Assembly (NCBI GenBank): GCA_023212695.1
Contig: JALCCG010000303.1
Coordinates: forward strand, 1 to 19,644
DNA length: 19,644 nt
From: Sporisorium sorghi
Taxonomy: Eukaryota; Basidiomycota; Ustilaginomycetes; Ustilaginales; Ustilaginaceae
Direction of reading: 5' to 3'
Position numbers and translations under genes: made by a program. Positions 1 through 7,765 of the stretch are shown here, one piece after another. Below the pieces are notes generated by a model. It was not told the origin of the DNA. It did not search any database and saw only the letters and a program-made list of their open reading frames with translations. Position 1 is the first letter of the stretch, and each line of letters begins with the position of its first letter.

Positions 1-63
1 TGTTGACGTGGAGGTGGGGAAACACATGGGTAAAAGTTCTATAGTCGAGTTAAATCACGAAGG

Positions 64-112
<49 letters not shown>
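64..112 (+). repeat. Poly(A) tract, 49 nt
   Basis: There are 49 consecutive A residues on the plus strand, then GGGGG. On the minus strand this is a T49 run about 190 nt beyond the stop of the membrane-protein gene. It could be a retroposed poly(A) tail whose body lies left of the window, a grown microsatellite, or partly an assembly artefact. No target-site duplication can be tested because the left side is cut off. Confidence 0.95.
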
Positions 113-115
<3 letters not shown>

Positions 116-305
116 GGTTGAGCGGCTGGCAGGGTCAAGGGTCCAGCTTCTCGGAGCCGAAATTTCACCTCCACGAATCGGCGATTCAGCTTCGCAACTC
201 AACAAGAGCATCTTCGAAGCAACACACACACACAAACGACGATCAAGAAGCCAGATACGAAATGTCCATTGGTATTGCATCCAAACAGAGAAGCACAAAC
301 TCACA

Positions 306-1103
306 CTAGTACGGCGTGTGAGCATACTTGCCGTCCGGAGTGGCGGCATACGACTCGTAAGCGTCATCGCCACGCCCATACGCGCCGCCACCGCGGGTGT
401 GTTCGGCCTGACCAGCGTACGGATCGTTCGGCCTGGGCTCCCACACCGCCGAGTCGCGCGGGTTCATCGGGATGTCCTGGTAGCTCGCCTTGCTGTCCCG
501 GAACGCCTTCCTCTGTTCGCCGCCGTACGCGCGCTGTGCAGCGAGCATGTAGAATTGCGTGAGGCCCATCAAGACAATCAATCCAGCCATCACGCCCGTC
601 TGCGACCATACAAAGATGTTGCAGATGTCCTGCCCCGATGACGAAAACGCGTCTGCAGCCTCGCCCAGGCTGGACAGAGACACGGACGCCGAAGAGTTTG
701 CGTCCGAGGGGATGACGCCGTACGTCGCGATGCAGTTGCGCACCACCTTGTCGTGCTGTGCAGCACCTACAACGAGGAAAACCACAGTGGCGATGATGAT
801 GGCAAGCGTGAGCACAAAGTTGATGCGAATGTAGGTGCGGTAAAGCGTGGGCATCTGACGTGCCACGGCGACGAGACCGATAATCTGCCATACGAGCGTG
901 ATGAAGCCGAGAGCCGCAACGAGGCCTTTCGACCACGAAGGGATGACGCCATCACCGGCGACGATCGTAGGCGGTACAAGGGCACAGATGCCAACCGCTA
1001 GCGCTACGAGCGCTGTCTCGAGCACCAACAGGTATGCGCCGGCGTTGACCAAGGGGATAAAGCAGCAGCAGAAATCCATCCCGCTGCCCTTTCTGCGTGC
1101 CAT
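306..1103 (-). CDS. Four-pass membrane protein (tetraspan / MARVEL-like), function unknown
   Basis: The 265-residue ORF is intact and intron-free, with its ATG at 1103 and TAG at 306-308. Four hydrophobic segments are clear at about residues 19-43, 60-82, 93-115 and 167-190. The short N-terminus carries a Cys triplet at residues 12-14, a possible palmitoylation site next to the membrane. The large loop between segments 3 and 4 has two cysteines (124 and 161) that could form a disulfide, plus an Asn-Ser-Ser sequon near residue 136. The tail after residue 190 is polar, rich in Gly, Tyr and Pro, and probably cytosolic. The layout resembles fungal tetraspan or MARVEL-type plasma-membrane proteins, but I recognise no diagnostic motif. 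A role in membrane organisation is inference only. The next gene upstream (the MFS transporter) points the same way, 645 bp away. Confidence 0.85.
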   Translation of the reverse strand: MARRKGSGMDFCCCFIPLVNAGAYLLVLETALVALAVGICALVPPTIVAGDGVIPSWSKGLVAALGFITLVWQIIGLVAVARQMPTLYRTYIRINFVLTLAIIIATVVFLVVGAAQHDKVVRNCIATYGVIPSDANSSASVSLSSLGEAADAFSSSGQDICNIFVWSQTGVMAGLIVLMGLTQFYMLAAQRAYGGEQRKAFRDSKASYQDIPMNPRDSAVWEPRPNDPYAGQAEHTRGGGAYGRGDDAYESYAATPDGKYAHTPY

Positions 1104-1748
1104 GGTGACCGAGTGTGTGCTTGAGCTAGGAGCCCAAGATCAATTTTGAGGGTAAAATCGAGCCTGTCGAAAACAGTCGAGAATATGTCTCGATGTGATT
1201 TGCCTGAGGGATAGGAGAGCCTGCTCCTATGCTTCCAGAGTTCGGATGGTGGTGGTGGTCGAAGTAGACGACGAAATGAAAGCGACCAAAGCGAGTGGTG
1301 CAAATGAAGCCTGCAAGTCCGTAGTTGGATCGATGGAGGTCCGGACTCGTGCGATGATGGAGGCGAAGAAGGTCACGGTAAAAGAGCCATGACAAGGTTG
1401 CAAGGTCGACAAATTCAACGGGGCCATGCGAGAGAGCACTGCATTCCTGCATGCAGACCCCATCTCGCGCGCTCTGACACAGCCTTCTGCTCATCGGTCA
1501 ACCAAGCAGCAGAGTGGCAGTGTAATTTTTTTAGCCAAACCAAAAATAAAATAAAATCCAGAATTCTGCCGTGCGGAGTGCAGCGTAGATCGCCAGCCAG
1601 CCCCGCCAAACTCCACTGTTCAGGCAGAACGGCACAGTCAAACAAGTCGCCGAAGTTCGCTGGATCGGCACTCCATTCTCAGATCTAGCACCCCGATCGA
1701 TCTGTGAATGGCAATTTTTCTAGACATGCTTCAGCTACAGCTTCGAGA
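1104..1748. other. Intergenic region between membrane protein and MFS transporter
   Basis: This 645-bp stretch must hold the promoter of the membrane-protein gene (minus strand, near 1104) and the 3' UTR of the transporter (minus strand, below 1749). It contains an AT-rich patch at about 1527-1560 of the kind found around fungal poly(A) sites. I see no convincing TATA box, RNA gene or coding region; the small ORFs here have no recognisable content. Confidence 0.6.
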
Positions 1749-3507
1749 TCAGATGCGAGCACGCCAGTCGACATTGCGACGTTTGGCTACCTTGTCTCGA
1801 AGGAAGACAACGCTGATGGCCGAGACGAGGCAGATGCTGCCCATCAGCAGGAGGGCGGGGCGATAGGCCTGTGTGCCTGCATTGGGTCCGCCAGTGGCAT
1901 CCAGCAAGTAGCCACTCAGTGGCCCGCCGAGGAGCGAGCCGAAGGCTCGTGAGCACATCATCATCGACTGTGGTAGCAGTCAGAGAGGAGAAACAAGCTT
2001 TGAAGTCAGCTTTAGATGGGGGTCATCGAAAGAGGTTGCAGCCACTTACCATCGTCAGTGCGGTCTGATGGACGCCAAAGATAGCAGCGTTGACGGGCGG
2101 CTGCAGCGACAGCAGCGCGCCCGAACTGGCTCCGTTGAGCACCATGGCGAGCGCCAGCGTCGCCAAGCTCGTCGATACGGTCCAGATGGCCATGATGCTG
2201 ATGCTCGACACCAGCAGTGCCAGCATCAGACTCGTCACCGGTCCAACGCGTGTGTCCGCCACCATCCCGAACGCCACTCGTCCGATCGCCGAGGCCAGAC
2301 TGTAGCCTGCCACGAGCCATGCGCCCGTGTTCGGGCTGAACCCGGCCGACTTTGCATACGTTGGCAGCAGAAACGGCGGGACGAACAGCGGGAACGTGCC
2401 AAGCGCCGTAGCGAAGAGCAGCAGGTTGAACCGCGCGTCGAGGAACAGCGACAGGCGGAAGGCCTCGACGCAGCGTTTCCGCCTCTCGTCCGGGTGTGGT
2501 ACCAGCCAGTAGGCGAGCGGGAGCATGACGATGCCCGCGCTGATGCCCAAGATGCGCGTCGACCATGCTAGTCCCACCTTGTCGGCTAGTGCGCGCACCA
2601 GGATGGCGATCGCAGCGCCGCCGAACCCGCTCATGCTGTAGACGATGCCAATCACCAGTCCGCGCTTCTTCTTGAAGTAGCCTACCGCGATCTGACTCGT
2701 CGAGAAGAACACAAGGCCGTAGCCGGTCCCCTGCATCAGCGTGAACACCACCAACGGTGCCATCCTCAGCGCTAGACTCTGGTGCACTCCATTGCTCAGT
2801 GGCAGCTTTGGGTGGTTGGTCGGATACCACGAGGTCGACAATCCTGCGTAGCCAGCAGAGACGCAGACGGCGCCCGCTGCTCCCACGATGCGATTCCCGA
2901 ACCGAGCCACCGCTTTGGTCATCGGCACCGAAAGGATGGGCATGGGGATGACGGTGAGCGACGAGATCCAGCCGAGCGTAGCAGCATCCGACGCACCTCC
3001 AGATACGAGCTCCTCTTGTATGATACCGAACGAGTAGACCAGCCCGAGCGTGAAGAAGAAGTAGACCGATGCGCACGCCACCACCCTCCACCCCGCCCAC
3101 CCGCCTTCCACCGCCACCTCTTCGTCGTCTCCGTCAATTCTCGCACCAGCCTCGACCAGCTCCATCGTCGTCCTGCGCCCTGTCGACGGAGCGACCGCGG
3201 CAGCATCGCCCGGCGCAGAGTGGGCGGGAGTGACCAGACCGTCGCTTGCTGCCTTCGAGTGCTCGATGGACATGCTGGTGAAAGTCGCTTCGATGGGCAT
3301 ACGCGGTCGAAGCTGCGCAGTGTTGGGCTTGACCACCGGCACCGACGAGGACAAGGAGGTCGCCTGCGCAGCCATCGTGAAAGTGGCTGTCGACGCCGAC
3401 GATGATGACAGTTGTGCTCGGATGCGTGGCAAGGAGTGAGGGTCAAGAACGCTCGAGCGACCCGGCTTGCATAGATGAAGCCTCGCGCTCGAGTTGTGGG
3501 GAATCAT
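1749..3507 (-). CDS. MFS transporter, monocarboxylate (MCT/SLC16-like) type, two exons
   Basis: Exon 1 runs 3507-2050 and exon 2 runs 1967-1749, separated by an 82-nt intron, giving 558 residues. A second in-frame ATG at 3375 (residue 45) would give 514; residues 1-44 look like translated leader, so the shorter form is credible. A long polar N-terminal region leads into E134-G-G-W-A-G-W140, the fungal counterpart of the DGGWGW motif that opens TM1 in monocarboxylate porters. About twelve hydrophobic segments follow. Exon 2 is needed for the last helices and encodes a typical late-MFS stretch with GGPLSGYLLDATGG. The family moves monocarboxylates or related small molecules with protons across the plasma or an internal membrane. 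The substrate cannot be told from sequence; riboflavin-, hexose- and acid-type relatives exist. Confidence 0.87.
1968..2049 (-). other. Spliceosomal intron (82 nt) in the MFS transporter gene
   Basis: On the minus strand the intron begins GTAAGT directly after an ATG codon and ends CTACCACAG, with CTGAC branch-point candidates upstream of the acceptor. Without splicing, the frame stops at 2023 after eight foreign residues. With splicing, it enters a frame encoding the expected last transmembrane helices. The phase is 0. Confidence 0.9.
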
Positions 3508-3648
3508 GTACCGGCATGTTGCTGAGCCGATTGAGTTTGGCAGAAAAAAGGTTGCTTGATGAAGACGTCGAAAACCTGCGCACGAGTGTCTGGCTCGGTG
3601 AGGCAGAGGAGATGAGGCGATGAAGAACCTTCGGTGATTACACGAAGT

Positions 3649-3655
3649 CTTTATA
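3649..3655 (-). promoter_or_regulatory. Candidate TATA box for the MFS transporter
   Basis: The minus strand reads TATAAAG here, about 140 nt upstream of the ATG at 3507 and about 275 nt upstream of the ATG at 3375. It is the only good TATA match near the gene on this strand. This is placement evidence only. Confidence 0.45.
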
Positions 3656-4966
3656 ACCTCAATGCCCCGAGGTGCGGGGATAAAGATGTCACCGCTCTAA
3701 CCCCGAGCGACCCACCGATCGCAGCTGTGCAACGCTCGTAATAACGACTATCGAGTCTGCGTAGGGAGGGAGGACGCAGCAACGGACCAAACCGGCAAGC
3801 GTGCAGTTCAGTCCAAGATGCTGTTGATGGAAGGCGACAAGGGAAGCCGCAAGCTACACATGCACGAGGGTCTTGCTACCGAGTCGGTTGCCAAAGAAGA
3901 TCCACATGATCGTGTGACATGTGGCTCGGTCTGTCGTACCAGCTTATCTCCACGGTCTGCTCCGACTGTTAGGGTCTCCGGATTGCTGCTTCCTCCTGGA
4001 TGCCGAACAATGCATTACAGGACAATGTCAGGGCGAGGTCACACGGCAGGCTATCGTCCTCGGAACAGAACGGGCGCTGTCAAAAAGTGGGGGGAACAAG
4101 CAGCTTGTTTCTTCCGTTGGAGGAAGATTCTATAATCCATGTTGGTCAACGACGAGCTCACACTGAAATGGCATGGCCCTTCCCTCTTGCTCCCCCCTCA
4201 GGCATGTTCCTTCTCTCACGACTGCCGGTAGCCTTCATCGAGCGTAGCTGGTAGATTCTTGCACTTCGCCCTTTCCCCGCTGAGAGCGCAGCAGCATTGG
4301 CACTCGCATCCTGAGTCTGCTCGCCTGCCCACTACGATACCGAAACCACTCCGTCTTTGCATAGCCGATCCGGCGTCTCCTTTTCTTTTAAGGTGCATTC
4401 AGAACAACCAGTCGAGCAGGCGAGCAAGGCCCACATCTTGGCTGATGCTACGGAGAGGCCCTCTCCGTGCTCGCCTCGGGCATGGGCGGGCATCCACGAC
4501 AGAGACTGCCCCGACTTCCGAATAGCTGTGCCCTCGCTTACATCGACGCCGCTCCAGCCGTGAGCTGCAAGACGCTACCAAACCCACGCAGAGGCCATGT
4601 GGTCCTCGAGACCTTTTTCCCGTTGACAAATTCGCCGCACCGGGGTCACGCCAAGGCTGTCCGATGATGAAATGCCCCAGATCTGAGACACGTTGAGTTG
4701 TGCGTCCTCCTTGCCCCACGCCAGCGACCAGTCCGTCTCGCTTGGCCTGACTTTGGCCTGTTGGTGTAGCCGAATGCTTCGCGAGTGGAAGGTGTGCAGC
4801 TGTGGCCGCTGATGCTGTTTCAACCTTGTGGGTTGTGGTCACAGGGGGGTTCCAAATGTGGGGTCAAGCGACTCGGCGCGAAGGTCCGTGTTCACTTGGG
4901 CCTTTTGGTGCTGCGCTCGCTTGGTGGCCCCTGTATGCGTTGTCCTGGGCTCTCACTTTCTGAGCA

Positions 4967-4974
4967 TATATAAA
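4967..4974 (+). promoter_or_regulatory. TATA box upstream of the glycosidase-like remnant
   Basis: TATATAAA lies 67 nt before the ATG at 5041. Spacing and orientation suit the core promoter of that gene, so the promoter appears intact although the coding region is broken. Confidence 0.65.
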
Positions 4975-5040
4975 GTTAAGCAGGGGCTGCCTTCTTTCAA
5001 TGACAGCCACAACCCTCAACATTCCATCGCAGGCGCCATC

Positions 5041-6524
5041 ATGAAGATCCCACTCGTGGGTCCCCTGGCGTTGGCCATCGCCTCTGCTGCCGCGATCAGC
5101 TTCGTCGACGGCCAACAGCAGAACAGCAACTCCGCTACCTCGAATCCGCTCATCACACGCACTCCGCCAGAGCAGGTCGACATCGCGCTCAACCTCACCT
5201 CTGGGCCATACGATAACTACCTCTTCCGCAGCAACCTCACCGCAGCTCAAGTCTTGGGGGTATGCGAGGCAGTTTCTGGGGCGACGGGCGGCGCTGGCGA
5301 ATGGCACGGGGTATTATGATTTGCTGTATGCGAATGTCGAGTATGTGCTTAGGACGTCGATTGCGTTCGCGCGGGATCCGAGCGATCATAGGAACTTGGC
5401 TCGCATCAAGCCGGGCATTAGTGTGGGGAATTGGAGGGACAGCAACGAGGGGCTTTCGCGGGGCACTTACGCCTACGATACCTGTGCCGCTCTCGTTCCT
5501 GCCGCGCTGTACGCCGTATCGGATCTGGCTAGAGCCGGGCTGCTGTCTAATTTCACCTCGACGGCAGCCAATGCAAGCGGGGCGGTGCTGGCGGGATAGG
5601 GCGGCGAGCTATGCGCAGGTGTGGGAGGCAGAAGCGCCCAAGTTCTTCCAGTACAACGTGTCTGCCCAGCAGGCGCAGCAGCGGTTGGAGGCGTACGTGC
5701 AGCGCGCCAACCTCTCTTCGTCTTTGCTCTACGGTCAAGGTTCGCTGAATGCGTCCTCGTCGACTGCGAACGAGAGCAGCGCCGACGGTGTGGAGCGCAG
5801 GTGGGGAGGCGTGAGGTGTAGTCGTGATGCCGAGTTCGCACACACGCCCCGCCAGGAGTCTGATGATAACACCACGCAGCAGGGTGGAAACACGACGATC
5901 TACGGCCTCTCCCTGCTGGAGGACGGCACAGTGGTAGCCGTGCTCAACTCCGACCTGTCGTTCAACCTCCTCTACACCCGCCGACCTTCGCGCGACCTGA
6001 TCCAAGCCGTGATCACCGCGCTCCAGCCGTACCCGCGCGGGCTGCTGACCAACGTCGGCATGCTCGTCGCCAACCCGGCCTACGACCCCAACACCACCAA
6101 GACCACCGAGCTCGACCGCACCGCCTACCACGGCACCGTCTCCTGGGGCTTCCAGACCAACTTCATGGCCTCCGGTCTCGACCGCGTCATCGCCTCCTGC
6201 GACGCCTCCGCTAACAGAACACAGGTGGAGAAGTCGGGATTGAACGAGCGGCCGGAATGGTGCGATGACGCGGAGCTCGTGCAGGAGCTCAAGGATGCAC
6301 AGGGCAGATTGTGGCAGGCGGTGAATGGGGCGTACGAGGAAAGGTTTGCTGAGGCGTGGAGCTGGACGTGGAGCAACGAGACGGATAGGTTTGCGGTGAC
6401 GCCGTTGGGCGAGATCAGTCCAGAGGCGACGGAGAGCGATGCGATTCAGCTGTGGAGCTATTATGGGCTGGCTGTTGGGGCTCGCCGGGTGGCCCAAAAA
6501 AAAAAAAAAATTGGCAAAACGTAA
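5041..6524 (+). pseudogene. Broken secreted six-hairpin-glycosidase-like protein gene
   Basis: Three consecutive frames carry one protein. Segment A (5041 to about 5255) has an ATG, a signal peptide (hydrophobic core at residues 5-20, likely cleaved near the GQQQ at 24-27) and the family-like stretch YDNYLFRSNLTAAQVL. It runs into TGA at 5317. Segment B (about 5258-5590), one frame over, carries IKPGISVGNWRDSNEGL and DTCAALVPAALYAV and ends at TAG 5597. Segment C (about 5590-6524), another +1 shift, carries LLTNVGMLVANPAYD, YHGTVSWGFQTNFMASGLDR, AEAWSWTW and SPEATESDAIQLWS. From memory of fungal six-hairpin-glycosidase-like proteins, several hundred residues should separate A from B, so a large internal deletion is inferred. 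No GT-AG pair of plausible length repairs either shift. The frame ends by running through an A15 tract into the flank of a tRNA gene. Sequencing error could explain the B/C shift but hardly the A/B gap. Confidence 0.7.
6496..6510 (-). terminator. RNA polymerase III terminator (T15) of tRNA-Gln
   Basis: Fifteen A residues on the plus strand are a T15 run in the direction of tRNA transcription, 24 nt past the discriminator base. Two shorter T4 runs (6523-6526 and 6516-6519) precede it and could also stop Pol III. The same A15 is read as Gln-Lys-Lys-Lys-Lys at the end of the broken glycosidase-like frame. Confidence 0.7.
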
Positions 6525-6533
6525 AAGGTCCGA

Positions 6534-6641
6534 AGGTCATACCGGGATTCGAACCCGGGGCAAGAGAATTTTTTGCTACGGACTTCCGAGGCTCGGAAGC
6601 CTGTTCAAAATCTCCTAAGTTAACCACTACTCCATACGACC
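6534..6641 (-). tRNA. tRNA-Gln(UUG): tRNA-Gln (anticodon UUG) with a 36-nt intron
   Basis: The cloverleaf was built by eye on the minus strand. The acceptor arm is GGTCGTA (6641-6635) with TATGACC (6541-6535), seven pairs including one G-T. The D stem is GAGT/ACTT around AGTGGTTA. The anticodon stem is GGAGA/TCTCT with loop TTTTGA-T and anticodon TTG. The T arm is CCGGG-TTCGAAT-CCCGG and the variable loop is 4 nt. The discriminator is T at 6534; CCA is not encoded, as expected in eukaryotes. The arms closely match fungal tRNA-Gln genes. It reads CAA codons (and CAG by wobble). The internal A and B boxes coincide with the D and T arms. Confidence 0.93.
6569..6604 (-). other. tRNA-Gln intron (36 nt)
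   Basis: The intron sits after position 37, the canonical site for the nuclear tRNA splicing endonuclease. It can form a perfect 7-bp hairpin (CTTCCGA/TCGGAAG, 6583-6599). Near its 3' end it contains CAA, which can pair with the UUG anticodon as in typical pre-tRNAs. Confidence 0.88.
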
Positions 6642-6791
6642 ACGATGGGTCGACTTGAGCAGAGTTGTATAGATCAAGACGCGTCTTGCTCGAGGGAACG
6701 CTCCTACAACCAGGGAGTGTGACGATGCCATAAAGGGTACGCGGCCAGGGCCACCTGGTCGCCTCTTCCCCGGCGTCAGTGAAACAGTTCC

Positions 6792-6816
6792 TTTTTTTTT
6801 TTTTTTTTTTTTTTTT
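6792..6816 (+). repeat. Poly(T) tract, 25 nt
   Basis: There are 25 consecutive T residues on the plus strand, about 150 nt from the tRNA 5' end and about 50 nt before the orphan coding tail. On the minus strand it would read as a poly(A) tail. No matching target-site duplication is obvious by eye. Confidence 0.95.
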
Positions 6817-6864
6817 GGCCTTTGCCTTTCCCTGGCTCGCCCCGATGGTGGGTGGTATCCTCAG

Positions 6865-7284
6865 CGTGTGTTACTTTACCTTCCTGAAGACATCACGGGC
6901 CTCGAGCCGATGCACGTGCGGCTGTGGAACTTTATCCGCCACGGCGAGAGCCCGAGCGCGCTCAACCCGGAGAGCTCGACGCACTACGACAAGAAGGCAC
7001 GCGAGAACTTTGACAAGGAGCAGCACGAGGCGTTGGTGGAGCGCGAGGAGATCAGGCAGGGGATGATGGACAAGCCCGTGTTCGAGGGCCATGCGAGCGA
7101 GGCTGCGCAGGGCAGACTGAGCGAGAAAAGGGTCGATGTTATGTCGACTAGCTCGGGTAGTACTGCTGCGCACTCGAATGGTCCTATTCTGCCTCAGTGG
7201 GACGGTAGGAGGACGTCGGCTTTCATCATATATACCAACTCCGGCATGTCTAAGTTTCCATATACTCTGTTCAACTGGAATTGA
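6865..7284 (+). pseudogene. Orphan 3' coding fragment, beginning missing
   Basis: The frame from about 6865 to TGA at 7282-7284 opens with LLYLPEDITGLEPMHVRLWN and goes on with FIRHGESPSALNPESS. A charged, helix-like stretch (KKARENFDKEQHEALVEREEIRQ) follows, then a Ser-rich tail. The composition looks truly coding, with G/C third positions. Its first ATG (6910) lies inside the conserved-looking part. Upstream the frame runs back through the poly(T) tract as poly-Phe. A good splice-acceptor-like TATCCTCAG ends at 6864, but no donor exon is visible upstream, where the tRNA and the broken gene lie. It looks like the last exon of a gene that lost or never received its 5' part here. I do not recognise the family. 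Confidence 0.5.
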
Positions 7285-7585
7285 TTTTGACTGTCAATGA
7301 AACAAATCCCATTCTTAGCGCTTTGAGCAACCAGACGAGCCGTGTTCCCAGCTCGTTGGGCGAGTCGGGTGCACGACTCAGAGCGAGGCAGGTGGTTTGG
7401 AGCCGGGTACCCAGCTCGAGCTAGCGCGACCCTTCCTACCCGGCTCGTCGCTTAAAAAAGCGCACTATCCGACTCGCATGTCACAAGGCCACTCTCGAAT
7501 GAGCTGTTGCATAACTGCCATTGATGCTTTATCTCTTCTTCACTTCTCCCACCACCGCCATCTTCTCTCCTAGACTGCGGCTCTG
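7285..7585. other. Intergenic region with small inverted repeats
   Basis: About 300 bp separate the orphan tail from the first plausible ATG of the next gene. Two perfect short inverted repeats occur: GAGTCG/CGACTC with a 6-nt loop (7362-7379) and CGCTT/AAGCG around AAAA (7449-7462). There is no clear TATA box. This should be the promoter of the tandem-module gene. Confidence 0.5.
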
Positions 7586-7765
7586 ATGGACAACCCAAAA
7601 CGGCCAGATACCCACAGTGACCGTCCGACCAAACGCCCGCGTAGCTCGACTCGAGATGCTGAGATGGAGGCGGCGACGGTGCTCATGCTCCAACGAGTGA
7701 TGCGCAAGGCCCGGCTTGACCTTCCAGCAGATGATCAGCGCCGCACAGATCGACGAGCGGTTTGA
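7586..7765 (+). other. Possible N-terminal exon of the tandem-module gene
   Basis: An ATG at 7586 opens a 59-codon frame beginning MDNPKRPDTHSDRPTKRPR, with a basic nuclear-localisation-like KRPR. It continues into a helix-like VLMLQRVMRKARLD and stops at TGA 7763. The main frame downstream is shifted by +1 and has a stop at 7698, so it cannot extend upstream by itself. GT-AG pairs 7679-7727 or 7679-7730 (49 or 52 nt) and 7697-7727 (31 nt) would join the two frames exactly. They are short, and the donors (GTGCTC, GTGATG) are weak. A one-base insertion near 7721 would do the same. Confidence 0.45.

Larger units (their letters stand above)
3508..5040. other. Long gene-free region (1.5 kb) between divergent genes
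   Basis: This stretch separates the leftward MFS transporter from the rightward glycosidase-like remnant. ORFs up to 147 codons occur (for example 4399-4842 minus and 3818-4135 plus), but they show no domain, no membrane pattern and no codon bias. The longest lacks an ATG at its end. Apart from the two TATA candidates I see no RNA gene or repeat. It may simply hold two promoters and long leaders. Confidence 0.6.

Noticed and set aside
2012..3100. 362-codon minus-strand frame overlapping the transporter gene
   Set aside because: It is a shadow of the MFS gene, rich in Arg, Gly and His, and the other frame has twelve membrane helices and a clean splice.
3818..4135. 105-codon plus-strand ORF with an ATG
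   Set aside because: There is no recognisable motif, no coding bias and no promoter or terminator context; it is treated as non-coding.
4399..4842. 147-codon minus-strand ORF in the long gene-free region
   Set aside because: It does not begin with ATG (the complement at 4842 reads GTG), has no domain, membrane or signal pattern, and its Arg/Gly/Ser-rich composition is typical of a chance frame in GC-rich DNA.
5240..5320. An intron to explain the first frame shift in the glycosidase-like gene
   Set aside because: The only GT-AG pairs bridging the two frames without losing family-like sequence are under about 25 nt, too short for splicing, and they would not restore the missing central region.
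5553..6497. 314-codon minus-strand ORF opposite the glycosidase remnant
   Set aside because: It lies antisense to a segment with clear protein-family motifs on the plus strand; its own translation is low-complexity Arg/Val/Gly with no motif.
6868..7284. Complete small gene starting at 6868
   Set aside because: That position is GTG, not ATG, and the protein-like sequence extends on both sides of the first ATG (6910), so the true beginning is missing.
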